Assembly (NCBI GenBank): GCA_003170475.1
Contig: PMZI01000046.1
Coordinates: 51,756-98,389 of the forward strand
From: Ignavibacteriota bacterium
GTDB taxonomy: Bacteria; Bacteroidota; Ignavibacteria; UBA10030
Direction: 5' to 3'
DNA: 46,634 nucleotides
Under the pieces are notes generated by a model, which made no database searches, was not told the DNA's origin, and was given only the letters and a program-made list of their open reading frames with translations. The translations under genes and the position numbers were made by a program. Below are positions 16,050-25,924 of this stretch, piece after piece. How positions within the stretch are numbered: the stretch's first letter is position 1; each line of letters begins with the position of its first letter.

Positions 16050-16543
16050 GGCGTCCCTCTGCTCTTCCCCGCGATCACCGGTTCCTTGGGAGAAATCATC
16101 GACTCAATGGTTATCCGGCGGCGAGAATCAGATTCGCCATAGGTCAGATGGACGTCGTACCGTTTCGCGGGCAGAAGTTCTCCGAGTTGCTCAGCCCACT
16201 CAATAAGGGTAATCCCATCGCCGTAGAAGAATTCCTCATAGCCGAGATCATAAATCTCGTCGAGCGACCGTACCCGGTACAGATCCAGATGATAGATCAA
16301 CAATTCGCGATCGTTCCGGTCTTTCCCTTCGTACCGGTTCAGAATGACGAAACTTGGACTCGAGACGTGCGCCAGTGCCCCGAATGTCTCGCAAATTCCC
16401 TTCACGAACACCGTCTTTCCAGTGCCAAGTTCTCCCCGTAGAGCGACAACATCGCCACGATGCAGCTGCAAAGCGAACGACCGCGCAAGTGCCAGCGTGT
16501 CCTGTTCAGAAGATGTCCAATGTTCTTCGCCCACCTGAGTCAA
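16046..16543 (-). CDS. tsaE: tRNA threonylcarbamoyladenosine biosynthesis ATPase TsaE
   Basis: P-loop ATPase of the t6A pathway. Walker A is GELGTGKT near residue 37, followed by SSPSFVILNRYEG and YHLDLYR, typical of TsaE (YjeE). The length of 165 residues is normal. The longest frame starts at TTG 16543. A GTG at 16534 has better spacing from AGGA and is a good alternative. It follows porX by 3 bp; from what I know of Bacteroidota, porX and tsaE are commonly adjacent. Confidence 0.94.
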   Translation of the reverse strand: MTQVGEEHWTSSEQDTLALARSFALQLHRGDVVALRGELGTGKTVFVKGICETFGALAHVSSPSFVILNRYEGKDRNDRELLIYHLDLYRVRSLDEIYDLGYEEFFYGDGITLIEWAEQLGELLPAKRYDVHLTYGESDSRRRITIESMISPKEPVIAGKSRGTP

Positions 16544-16546
16544 GTC

Positions 16547-18112
16547 CTATTGCTTCGGTGTGAGTTTGACGACCGGCAGCATGATCTCCTCCATGGAGAT
16601 GCCGCCATGCTGGAAGCTGTCGCGGTACTGCTGAAGGTACTTGTGATAGTCCGTCGGATACACAAAGTAGTAGTCTTCCTTCGCCAGGATGTAGTTTGTT
16701 GTGACGCTCGCCCTCGGCAGCTTGTAGTCGGCAGGATGCTTTACGAAAACGGCCTGCCGTTCGTCGACTTTCAGATTCCGACCGAACTTGTAGCGCAAAT
16801 TCGTCGACGCTTCACGGTCACCGACAACTTTTGAGCCTCGCAAACACCGGACGCTGCCGTGATCGGATGTCAGAAGAATCGTCACATTTTTCTGCGTCGA
16901 GAGAGTCTTGAGCATCCCGAAGAGCGCCGAATGCTGAAACCAGGAGCGCGTCAGCGATCGATAGGCGGCCTCATCGGGTGCAATCTCCTTCAACAGCGGA
17001 GAATCCGACCTCCCGTGAGCGAGCATATCCACAAAGTTGACAACGACGGCAGTCAGTTTACTTTTTGTGTAGGAGAGGATATTTCCTTCCACTTGTCTTC
17101 CGAACTCCGCGTCGAGGATCTTGATATACTTCAATTCCGGTTTCAGAGAGATTTTCCTGCGTTCCAGCAGCTTGTCCAGAAGCAGATGTTCATCACGGTT
17201 GCGGCTGTTTTCGTCGTCATCACCGGGTCCCCAAATCTCCGGAAACCGCTGTTCCAATTCTATCGGAAAGAGACCACTGAAGATCGCGTTTCGGGAGTAC
17301 GGCGTAGCTGTGGGCAAGATACTGAACTGGAACGACCTCTCGACGGAAAAATAGCTCGAGAGAAGTTTCTCCATCATCATCCACTGGTCCAACCGAAGGC
17401 AGTCGATAATGAAAAGAAACACCGAACCGCTTTTGTCGAGTTCGGGAATGACAAACTGATCGACGATCTGCGTCGAAAGCACCGGCCGGTCCGTCGTCTG
17501 CGAGATCCATTTCGGATAGTTTCGTTCGATGTACTTGCCAAACTCGGCGTTGCATTCCCGCTTCTGATCCAGCAGTGTCTGACGCAGGCCGAGCTCCGGA
17601 TGTTCATCCAGCTCAAGATCCCAATTCGTGAGCTTCTGATAAAGCTCGAACCAATCGTTGTAGTCCAGAGGAGTCGTCAGGGCCATCGAGATCTGGGAAA
17701 ACTCCGCTGAGTAGTCTCGAGAAACGTACTCGCCGGCGATCTTTTGGGATTCAAGAATTTTCTTGCACGCAAGCAACACCTGACTTGGATTGACCGGCTT
17801 CGTGAGGTAGTCGCTGATCTTCCCTCCGATGGCCTCTTCCATCAGGCTTTCCGCCTCGTTTTTCGTCACCATCACGATCGGCAGGTTCGGCTGCATGTCT
17901 TTCATCTTGGAAAGAGTTTGCAGTCCCCCCATCCCCGGCATCATTTCATCGAGGAAGACCAGGTCATATCCTTTTACGCGAGCCATCTCAACGGCGTCTT
18001 CGCCATTGGCTGCTATGTCGACACTATACCCTTTTTCTTCCAGAAGGCGCACATGAGCCCTCAGAAGATCAATTTCATCATCAACCCACAATATCTTCTT
18101 CGTCATTGTCAT
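16547..18112 (-). CDS. porX: PorX: response regulator with PglZ phosphatase domain, T9SS regulator
   Basis: A 521-residue two-domain regulator that matches PorX, which controls type IX secretion in Bacteroidota. The receiver domain (about residues 5-120) has the acidic pair D11/D12, phospho-acceptor D55 (LVFLDEMMPG) and K105 (LTKP). The C-terminal PglZ/alkaline-phosphatase-like domain (about 210-510) shows IIDCLRLDQW (metal ligand D237), PTATPYSR with the nucleophile-type T270, FVDMLAHGRSD, and SDHGS. All expected metal-binding positions seem kept, so the phosphodiesterase should be active. A second ATG at 18106 has the better ribosome binding site (AAGG). It lies 83 bp downstream of the small gene that follows sprA. 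Confidence 0.93.
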   Translation of the reverse strand: MTMTKKILWVDDEIDLLRAHVRLLEEKGYSVDIAANGEDAVEMARVKGYDLVFLDEMMPGMGGLQTLSKMKDMQPNLPIVMVTKNEAESLMEEAIGGKISDYLTKPVNPSQVLLACKKILESQKIAGEYVSRDYSAEFSQISMALTTPLDYNDWFELYQKLTNWDLELDEHPELGLRQTLLDQKRECNAEFGKYIERNYPKWISQTTDRPVLSTQIVDQFVIPELDKSGSVFLFIIDCLRLDQWMMMEKLLSSYFSVERSFQFSILPTATPYSRNAIFSGLFPIELEQRFPEIWGPGDDDENSRNRDEHLLLDKLLERRKISLKPELKYIKILDAEFGRQVEGNILSYTKSKLTAVVVNFVDMLAHGRSDSPLLKEIAPDEAAYRSLTRSWFQHSALFGMLKTLSTQKNVTILLTSDHGSVRCLRGSKVVGDREASTNLRYKFGRNLKVDERQAVFVKHPADYKLPRASVTTNYILAKEDYYFVYPTDYHKYLQQYRDSFQHGGISMEEIMLPVVKLTPKQ

Positions 18113-18194
18113 CCTTTTCGAAAATACCTATTAAAGCCTAGAGAATCAACGAAACGACAGACGCGGTTTCGGCTTTCGACGCCGCGTCGGCGCC

Positions 18195-18737
18195 TCAACG
18201 CCTGAAGTGCCTTTGATAGAGCTCATCTGCAATTTCATCCAGCCGCTCAAAGAGATGCGACTTCGCCACGATGACCAGTTTGTGATCGAGCGGTTGCATG
18301 TACTGATAGAGAAAATCTTCGCTGAGGGACTCCCTCACCCATTTCCCCTCTTTTGGAAGCGCTGCCTTCTGCTTGGCAGACGTGCTGGAATACAGGACCT
18401 CCGCCTTTTTCCCCAGCTCGATCACCCTCGCCGGCAATGTCTGACCAACTCCAACGCTGAGAACAACGTTATTGGAGTCCGGTCCATCAAACGTGTAGAC
18501 ATCGCACCAGAATATCCGGTTGGCTTTGTCCGCGACCTGTATGCCTCTCGTCCGCAGCCACTGAGCGAGATGTGCTGTGCTTTCGTGTTGAAGAGGGGTC
18601 GGCAGCGTCCAGGGAGATTGCAGCCATCGGATCTCGACCTTCGCTATGGAATCGGCGGGGACACCGCCACTGCTTGTACAGAGAATGGAGAAACACAGGC
18701 AGACAATCAGCCCAAGCCTGGGAACGACGGTACGCAT
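18195..18737 (-). CDS. Secreted protein of unknown function between sprA and porX
   Basis: A 180-residue protein I cannot assign to a family. It has a signal peptide (LGLIVCLCFSILCTSSGG), possibly with a lipobox-like Cys. The mature region is soluble and mixed, containing WLQSPWTLPTPLQHEST and RVIELGKKAEVLYSST. It ends in a helical, charged segment (LFERLDEIADELYQRHFRR). The start is ATG at 18737 with GGAGG 5 nt upstream. Its place between sprA and porX, same strand, suggests a link to type IX secretion or the cell envelope; this is inference. Confidence 0.7.
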   Translation of the reverse strand: MRTVVPRLGLIVCLCFSILCTSSGGVPADSIAKVEIRWLQSPWTLPTPLQHESTAHLAQWLRTRGIQVADKANRIFWCDVYTFDGPDSNNVVLSVGVGQTLPARVIELGKKAEVLYSSTSAKQKAALPKEGKWVRESLSEDFLYQYMQPLDHKLVIVAKSHLFERLDEIADELYQRHFRR

Positions 18738-18835
18738 GAAGACCTCCAGAACGATGTGTTCACTGATCTGTGAATGAGAAACGCAGGAACAAGTTCTGTG
18801 GGGTCCTCCGGGAAGAATACTGAGAAATGATAGTG

Positions 18836-21800
18836 TTATGGCTGAATGGCAACACGGATATCCAATCCCCCTTCATTCGTCGTCGAACCGGGAATGCGGG
18901 AGCCTCCTTGATCCGGGGCCAGTTTCGTGTACTTATAGTAGACGGTGGCCGTCACCCGTGAGCTCAGGATGTACCTGATGCGCGGTTCGATGCGAGTCTG
19001 GTTCTGCCCCTCAAGGGGAGTACCGGAGGGATTAAATGGATCAGCCTTCAAGTCGTAGACACGCCGGGCGTCCTTCGTGTATCCGTAGGTAACAGAGACA
19101 TCGATATCGTTCGAAAGTGCCAGCCCAAAGAAGGGGATCTCAAATCCCTGGCGCGTGTATTGAGCAGAAAGCGAGATTTCCGTTCGGTCTGCCTGCACGA
19201 TGTTCTGGTTCGACGGAGTCAGGTCGTAGCTCGTCGTAAGACCATAGCGGAACGATGCCGTGAAATTCCCTTTCGCCATCTGTTTAAACGTAATATTGAG
19301 GCCGATCAGCGGAGCGAATCCGTACGTCGCCTGCTGGCTTTCCGTCACCTGCGTGCCTGATGGATCGGTATGCCATCGCATTTTGTATCCGGAGGAATAG
19401 CTGTGATCGAACGAAATGCGGCTGGCGAATGAGCTGAAGAGCCACAGCTTTTCAATTCCATCCCATCGAAGCGTCCAGTTGGGTCGGGGAAAGATATCGC
19501 CGAAGATCTTCTTCCCAAACGGCAGAGCCTCCAGACCGCTCTCAAAAGCGTCGGCGATTTTCGCGTCATCGGTGCGTACATCATCCGGGTTGTCGCGCGC
19601 CATCGCATATCGCCGCTGCACCTCAACAATACTTGTGTTGAGGAACTTGAAGATTGGAAACGCCGGGAACGAAAGGAACGAACGGTCGATGTCTCCACTC
19701 ACCACTTTGTTGCTTTCCGTAGTAAATCCGAGACTATCGGATTGAATCGTCCGGTTGACATTGTACGACCATCCGAGATTCCAGTTGATCTCCAGGTTGG
19801 CACCTTCCCACAACGGACGCGACGTCCTCATCGTAAGCCTATTGCTTTGCGAGTACATGTCCGTCAGATTGCCGTTTGGTGCACGAATTCCCGGGGTCGA
19901 AAATCCTTCAAAGAACGGGAACCCGGGTTTCGCTTTCATGATCACATCGCCACTGGGGTCCGATGAGAGACCAAGCTGATACATCAATGAGGGACCGTTT
20001 TCCGGCAAGGAACTCTGAAAGAACGGAACACGCCCAAAGATGTTGGCGAAACCGGGACGGCCGATGACACCGCTGTTCTGACTTCTGTTCGATTGTGTGA
20101 AGGAAATCCCCAGCTTCTCGAAATCGAAGAATGGGATCTTGAACACGTACCGCGTGACGAGGTCTATATTCTCCCAGACGTTGAATGGTCGTCCGGTGTG
20201 AGTCGTATCGGGCGGCGCCGCGGACTGAGACATTGGGTTCGACGACCAGATCTCGTTTCCGATATTCCGGAGATTGATGTCGAACGTCCCGGTAAGGTTT
20301 CCGGAATTGCCTGCATTTTTGCCGAGCTCACCGGCCTGGAGATTGTTCTGCCAGTCGTACCTCGCCGAGTAGCGCAGGCTTATCCCCACCATCCTGTCCA
20401 GCTTGTATGTCGCGGGTACTAAGATGCGCGGATTGAAGTTGATCGTCTGTCCGTACGCAAGATCTGTTCCGAAATCGATGAGCTTGGCTTTCCCCAGCAT
20501 TTCTGAAATGATCTCTGTGAACGTGCGCTGTCGTCCGAACTGATCCAGCTCAAAGTCCAGTAACGTACTTTGGACATCCAGCGCGTACTCAGTCCCCAGA
20601 TTCAGAAGTCCACCGTCGACAAATTGCCAGTTGAAGTTCATCGATCGCGTGGCAACGAAGTTCCGAACGGTCGGCTTCGGGTCGATTTGGTCCCGGGACT
20701 GCTCCATGGTTTGCCCCCTGGAGATAGTCGACGATACGCTGAACGCCCGGGGAGTGAAATAGATTTTCAGATCCTTCCACGGCCGGAAGAGGAAGAAATC
20801 TCCGATCCATGCCATCGGAGAGATATAGTTTTTATCACTGAAGTTAAGCGCATATCCCAGCCTTGCGTTCCATTGCCACTGGTCAAACATCTCGGTGACC
20901 GGACTTCGCCTCGTTGTCTGCGTGAACGAATAGGCAAACTGCAACTTGTTGATCGTTTCCGTTATCAACCACGAATTGACCGGAATCAGCAGCCTCACAT
21001 TCGGCAACGAATAGGTCTCCGTGACGTTGAGCGTTTGACTGCTCAGGGTGACATCCTGTCCGGCCTTCTGAGCTTCTGCTGCCGACACACCAGCCTGCTG
21101 CTGCAGGTCAACGGTTCGCTGCGCTGCCTGAGTCACCAGGATGTCCGTGCCCGGGAGATACTTTGGACTTTGTATCTGCTCCGACCGGGAGTACGAGAAC
21201 GCAAGGCTGGATCCGTTCCAGCTTTGAGGCAAGAATCGTTCGAAATTGACGTTGGCGGCCAGGGACCAATTGCGGTCCTGCATTCTCGTACCAAACCGGT
21301 CCTCCAACGAATGGAAATTCGGATCGCGCTGTGTCAAATTGAACGAGACATTGGCCACGTCTGCAAGCTTGATCTGTGCATCCACACGATAGGCCCAGCC
21401 GGGCGTGTTGTCCACGTCTGTCAAACGAAGCTCATCAACCCAGACATCGCTCGTAACGACCGTTGCTCCTTTTCTTTCCGGGTTCACAACACCAACGACA
21501 ATCATCCCGATATTGGTGAGTGTCGGCTGTCCAACGACCTGATAGGTCGAACCGGGCGGACCGTTTGAGGTCGGCACACGGGCACTCACCCCTGTGCTGT
21601 CCCGGCCCAGCTTGATCGCCGTGATCTCACCGAAAATGATGTTGATGTTGTTTGGATCCCATCCCGGGTGGATCGGTGCCCGGTATTCGTAGTAGTTGAG
21701 AGAATCGATTCCAAACCGGAGGAAGAGTTCCAGGTCGTAGTTTGTCGTATCGACGTAGTGAATCTGTGTTCCGAGACGCTCATCGCCATGAACAAACATT

Positions 21801-24800
21801 CTCAATTCACGATAGCTGAACAAATCCAACGGCCGGGTGGGGAACCGCTTGATGGCCTGACGCGATTGCCCGTCTTTGAGGCCATTGATGTTCAGATTCA
21901 GCGATTGTTCGTTGAGAAGAATCACCTGATCCGGTTGATTGGGGTCGCGCAACCGGGGAAGCGGCGAGATGTAGTCGGGGTTGTCTTCAATATTTACGAC
22001 GCTGATGCGGAATGTGCTGTCGTTTTTGACTAATTCTTCCCACTGATTGCCGACAAGATTGAACTCCGCAATCCGCAACATCGTTTCGTCCTGCGCTCCC
22101 GACACCCACACGCGCATTGCTTCCACGGTGCCGAATGTTGGATCTCCGACCGTCCGTTTGTATTCATTGAGAGGAATGCGAATTTGAAACCATCCCTTGT
22201 TTCCGCCCACCAGGTAGTGCCGGAAGTCCAAGCTCATCGTATCAAGCGAAAACTCATACTCGAAGTAACTGTTCGCCCGGTCAAGCACGTTGTTGCGATT
22301 CAGATCCTCGGTGTCAGGGAACCGGCCGACATCGCTCGCCGCGTTTCCTTCAGTGCCGTTGATCGAGTTATAATCAGACCATGTCAACGAAGTGGTCGAT
22401 GGGCGTGACCAGTCGTCCCCTGCCGGGTCAGCTGAATACTGAGGATACTTCAGAACAAAATCCGCATGCGCCTGTCGCTCCTGGTCATCCGAGAGACCAT
22501 CGAGGCCGACATCTTCCCCCTGACGCAGAATTCCATTGACAATGCCGCCATCGAGGCCGTCTTCCGTGTTAAGCTTGTTATCAGGGACCACGTCTTCACT
22601 AATGAGCCCGAGGTCAATAGTGAATTTGGCCGTTGGTTGCACTTTTGGTAGATTGATCCACAATTCAATGAAATTGATATTCTCGTCGAGCAGATTAGAG
22701 GCAGTGGAACCAATCAGTCGCTGGATTCCGGACCAGGCGTTTTGCGGATGCGACCAGAGTTTGCCTTCGAGATCCAGAGAATAGTTATACGGCGCCCGCT
22801 CCTTCGGCCTGAACCACAAATTCATGACTGTCACCGCCTCATTTCCCGCCGCCACTTGCTTCTTTGGCCAGATGTCGGTCACAACAACATCTCCCGGAGG
22901 GAAGTTGAACCAGACAAGTTTTGCCTTGTACTCCATCTTGTCGAGAGCCGTCAGCTTGAAAGGATCATCCAATCCGGCGATGTAATCGGGTACGCTGGCG
23001 TTACTCCATCCGCCGTAATTCACACCAAGAGGTATGGTGCGACGCGCTCCTTCGAAATCATCGATATACGCGACCGACGCTCCCGCGTCGATAGGGATGG
23101 GACTCGTTCTCGTGTTGGGATTCGGAGACATGTACGCAGCTTCGCCTTTGACCATGATGCTCGAGGGAACGTTCGTCTGTATGCCCGGCAGCCAGTTGAG
23201 AGCCCGAGTCACAAAATCAAGATTCTGCGTCGTACCGCCGTCGATGCCATAGATGGTATTACTGATCGGCTCTTCCCCAAGCCGGATCTTGTCGCTCAAC
23301 GATTGCTGACTCAGGTTCATAAGAGTCAGGCCGAGGGACGAGTTCTTCCCCAGATCGATCTCCGCCCGGGCGCCGAGCAGTGACTTGGATGCTAATTGCA
23401 GCAGGTCATTCGCCTCGTATTCAATAGAGAGGTTCCTCCCCGGAGCGAGCAGAGCCTGGTTCTTGACCGTCACCTGGCCGGAGATGTAGTCCACGGAATA
23501 GTCTGTGTTGAGCTGCGCAGGATTGCCGTCAACCACTACCTTGACGCTTCCCTCAACAACGTTGAATCCGATAGAGTACGTCGAGGCGATCGAGGATGTG
23601 ATCGATCCGCGGATAATGAATTTGTTCCGCTGGCTGTTGGAGGCGCCATTGAACGTCGTGTCGTACACCTCCGCGAAGATGAACGAATCGGCGTCTGCTA
23701 TCGTCCGGCCCTTGGAAAGGAAATACCGACGGATACCCTCACGGAACGGCTCCGTCCGAGGGAAGATGAGTTCACCGCGGGACTCGTCGATCGTCAGCCC
23801 TGGGGAGTAATCGAACTTGCCGTCAGGAGGAGATCCGGATGTTTCCCCAAACCGATCGAGGCTGAGCATCTCCAAAAGATTGAATGCGCCGAGGATGTTG
23901 TCCTGAGGATCTTTTCCCGGCACTTCGTACAGGATTTTCAGATCGAAGCCGTCCTTCTTGATCCCTCGCCCTCCTAGGGGATAGATATTTTTGAGCATCA
24001 TCCGCCATGCTGCGGAAAACTGTGGCCCCAGTTTCTGAGGACGGACGAGTTTCATCACGAGTTTGAGTGACCGCGAAGTGTCGCGCGAACCGAAATTCCC
24101 GATATCCATCGGTTTCCGGGGATCGATCGTGTCAGGCACGGTGTAGGCAACAGCGATGGCCTGTTCCGGTTGAAGCGACCGGTTCAAGGTGATGTAGCCG
24201 GCGTAGGCGTGATAGGTGTAGTCCATTGCTGGATCCAACCGGATGAAACGCCCCACCTCCACTTCTCCGGGAACCATATCATAGTCCCGCGCGCGGGCAG
24301 ACTGATCTATCTGTGTGTGGAGCACCCGGTTCTGATCGAGAAAGGCCACAACGTCGCGCTCGTTCGGATCCTCGTTGCCGATACGAGTAACCCAAACCTC
24401 CATGTCCCTTATTTGTTTGCTGCTGTTTACTTTGGGAGGGTTGTAGAGAAACGACGAATCGAACCACGCAATGTACGTGGTATCGATGAAATAGTGATCG
24501 TGTGAATAGTCCGTCGCCCGTTTCTCGAATGGCGATGGACGTCCGCCGCCGGAGACCGCGAGCGCTTTGATCTGGCCTTTCTTCTGGGAAGCAACCGTTG
24601 TCAGTTTCAAAGGACCGAACTGAAATCCCGCCTTGACGCCAAAGAGCGCCGAACTGCTGGAGATGAATGATGAATTCGTCACAAGAGAGACGTTTCCAGC
24701 TTCCACACTCTGAATAATATCGTCGTCATAGCCCTTGTAGTTCACCTTGAGCTGGTTTTCGTACTCAAATGTCCGCTGTGTATTCCAGTCAGCGTTGATG

Positions 24801-25708
24801 TTGAGTTTGTCTCCGATCGTCCCTTTGACGTTGACCTGCACTTCCTGGCTGAAATCAGGCTCACTGCGGCTCTGACCCAGAGGATTGTTCACAAACAGAT
24901 CGGACGTTGTATTTCGAAATGCTCCATGAATGTTGACGGCACCGTTGATACTGAGAAGGATCTTGTTCGGTCCAAAGATGCTGAAGAGTGGGTTCTTGGG
25001 AACAGGTATTTCGATATTCGTGACCGACCCAAAGAGGTCCCCAAGGCCTTTCTTCTTATCCGATCCCAGTTGATAGGCATGCGCTGCGTCCTCCCAATTC
25101 TTCTGAAGATACTGCTTCAGCCGAACTTTGCGGTACTCGTCGAGTGACAGATCGAGCGGAACCCGCGTGTCGGATGTGCCGAGAAGCCTTCGGACATGAT
25201 AGACAAACCTTGTAGAGTCGAGGGTCTGCTGGGTGCGAACGGTGTAGGGATCCGGCAGGTACATCGGATGTGTCGGCTCCTGCGAAAGATCCACCGTAGG
25301 AGCATCGCGACGCACATGGCCGAAGTGGAGCAAACGGGCAGATGAGTCGCGCGGCAATGCTTTGATGGCCTCAAGGATTTTTGCCGCGGACTTTACGGTC
25401 GAAGTGTCGACAGTGGCCCGCTTCTGCAAAAGGGCCCGCGCCCGTCGGGAAAGAACTCCTGTTGAAAGTCGCTTGGTCGTATCCTGAAATGCAATGAGGT
25501 CTGAGAATGGCGAGTTGGGTTTCCCCTCATCGACGACGCGGCCTTCCGAAGGCTCGGAGAGCGAGAAATCCCCTGCGCCGGGGCTTGGCTCGGCGAATGA
25601 ACGATCTTTGGGGAATAGGAACGAGACGAGAAAGGCAAAGCAGAAGAAGATGGCCGCTGTTGCGCCCACCACTCTCCCTATGGCCGAACTACGCCCTTTC
25701 GACGTCAT
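18836..25708 (-). CDS. sprA: SprA/Sov: T9SS outer-membrane translocon
   Basis: Giant outer-membrane beta-barrel that forms the channel of the type IX secretion system. About 2290 residues is typical (roughly 2400 in Flavobacterium). A hydrophobic N-terminal signal segment (AAIFFCFAFLVSFLF) is followed by periplasmic plug-like regions and many amphipathic strands. Family-like stretches include NINADWNTQRTFEYENQLK, SIEYEANDLLQLASKSLLG, and YIDDFEGARRTIPLG near residue 925. The C-terminus is strand-rich. The frame is open to a GTG at 25738, but ATG 25708 has GGAG at the right distance. The porX gene lies on the same strand, two genes downstream, so the locus pairs channel and regulator. Confidence 0.93.
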   Translation of the reverse strand: MTSKGRSSAIGRVVGATAAIFFCFAFLVSFLFPKDRSFAEPSPGAGDFSLSEPSEGRVVDEGKPNSPFSDLIAFQDTTKRLSTGVLSRRARALLQKRATVDTSTVKSAAKILEAIKALPRDSSARLLHFGHVRRDAPTVDLSQEPTHPMYLPDPYTVRTQQTLDSTRFVYHVRRLLGTSDTRVPLDLSLDEYRKVRLKQYLQKNWEDAAHAYQLGSDKKKGLGDLFGSVTNIEIPVPKNPLFSIFGPNKILLSINGAVNIHGAFRNTTSDLFVNNPLGQSRSEPDFSQEVQVNVKGTIGDKLNINADWNTQRTFEYENQLKVNYKGYDDDIIQSVEAGNVSLVTNSSFISSSSALFGVKAGFQFGPLKLTTVASQKKGQIKALAVSGGGRPSPFEKRATDYSHDHYFIDTTYIAWFDSSFLYNPPKVNSSKQIRDMEVWVTRIGNEDPNERDVVAFLDQNRVLHTQIDQSARARDYDMVPGEVEVGRFIRLDPAMDYTYHAYAGYITLNRSLQPEQAIAVAYTVPDTIDPRKPMDIGNFGSRDTSRSLKLVMKLVRPQKLGPQFSAAWRMMLKNIYPLGGRGIKKDGFDLKILYEVPGKDPQDNILGAFNLLEMLSLDRFGETSGSPPDGKFDYSPGLTIDESRGELIFPRTEPFREGIRRYFLSKGRTIADADSFIFAEVYDTTFNGASNSQRNKFIIRGSITSSIASTYSIGFNVVEGSVKVVVDGNPAQLNTDYSVDYISGQVTVKNQALLAPGRNLSIEYEANDLLQLASKSLLGARAEIDLGKNSSLGLTLMNLSQQSLSDKIRLGEEPISNTIYGIDGGTTQNLDFVTRALNWLPGIQTNVPSSIMVKGEAAYMSPNPNTRTSPIPIDAGASVAYIDDFEGARRTIPLGVNYGGWSNASVPDYIAGLDDPFKLTALDKMEYKAKLVWFNFPPGDVVVTDIWPKKQVAAGNEAVTVMNLWFRPKERAPYNYSLDLEGKLWSHPQNAWSGIQRLIGSTASNLLDENINFIELWINLPKVQPTAKFTIDLGLISEDVVPDNKLNTEDGLDGGIVNGILRQGEDVGLDGLSDDQERQAHADFVLKYPQYSADPAGDDWSRPSTTSLTWSDYNSINGTEGNAASDVGRFPDTEDLNRNNVLDRANSYFEYEFSLDTMSLDFRHYLVGGNKGWFQIRIPLNEYKRTVGDPTFGTVEAMRVWVSGAQDETMLRIAEFNLVGNQWEELVKNDSTFRISVVNIEDNPDYISPLPRLRDPNQPDQVILLNEQSLNLNINGLKDGQSRQAIKRFPTRPLDLFSYRELRMFVHGDERLGTQIHYVDTTNYDLELFLRFGIDSLNYYEYRAPIHPGWDPNNINIIFGEITAIKLGRDSTGVSARVPTSNGPPGSTYQVVGQPTLTNIGMIVVGVVNPERKGATVVTSDVWVDELRLTDVDNTPGWAYRVDAQIKLADVANVSFNLTQRDPNFHSLEDRFGTRMQDRNWSLAANVNFERFLPQSWNGSSLAFSYSRSEQIQSPKYLPGTDILVTQAAQRTVDLQQQAGVSAAEAQKAGQDVTLSSQTLNVTETYSLPNVRLLIPVNSWLITETINKLQFAYSFTQTTRRSPVTEMFDQWQWNARLGYALNFSDKNYISPMAWIGDFFLFRPWKDLKIYFTPRAFSVSSTISRGQTMEQSRDQIDPKPTVRNFVATRSMNFNWQFVDGGLLNLGTEYALDVQSTLLDFELDQFGRQRTFTEIISEMLGKAKLIDFGTDLAYGQTINFNPRILVPATYKLDRMVGISLRYSARYDWQNNLQAGELGKNAGNSGNLTGTFDINLRNIGNEIWSSNPMSQSAAPPDTTHTGRPFNVWENIDLVTRYVFKIPFFDFEKLGISFTQSNRSQNSGVIGRPGFANIFGRVPFFQSSLPENGPSLMYQLGLSSDPSGDVIMKAKPGFPFFEGFSTPGIRAPNGNLTDMYSQSNRLTMRTSRPLWEGANLEINWNLGWSYNVNRTIQSDSLGFTTESNKVVSGDIDRSFLSFPAFPIFKFLNTSIVEVQRRYAMARDNPDDVRTDDAKIADAFESGLEALPFGKKIFGDIFPRPNWTLRWDGIEKLWLFSSFASRISFDHSYSSGYKMRWHTDPSGTQVTESQQATYGFAPLIGLNITFKQMAKGNFTASFRYGLTTSYDLTPSNQNIVQADRTEISLSAQYTRQGFEIPFFGLALSNDIDVSVTYGYTKDARRVYDLKADPFNPSGTPLEGQNQTRIEPRIRYILSSRVTATVYYKYTKLAPDQGGSRIPGSTTNEGGLDIRVAIQP

Positions 25709-25870
25709 CGAACTCCGTAACTCGCTACCGTGTTTCACGCCGCTCTACGAGATGTCACTGTTTAAGAAACCGAGAACCCATTCTCGAGGAATCAATGCAT
25801 TGGTATGGTAGCGAATTGCTCGATAACGCTCCGGCAGTTGAGAGATATGTTGAAACGAACAGCTTCAAAA

Positions 25871-25899
25871 AACATAGGGAAAATGAAGAACAATAGCAA
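25871..25899 (-). promoter_or_regulatory. Candidate promoter of sprA
   Basis: Minus strand TTGCTA (25894-25899) and TATGTT (25871-25876), 17 bp apart, in the spacer between the kinase gene and sprA. It implies a leader of about 155 nt. The -35 match is moderate. Confidence 0.45.
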
Positions 25900-25924
25900 G
25901 AATCTTCTGACGAGGGATGCACGC

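Noticed and set aside
18158-18190. Hairpin gacgcgg/ccgcgtc as a terminator between the small secreted gene and porX
   Set aside because: The stem is only 7 bp with a 15-nt loop and no T-run on the minus strand.
20570-21568. A 332-codon plus-strand frame opposite sprA
   Set aside because: Antisense shadow of a long coding gene; no ribosome site and no family motifs.
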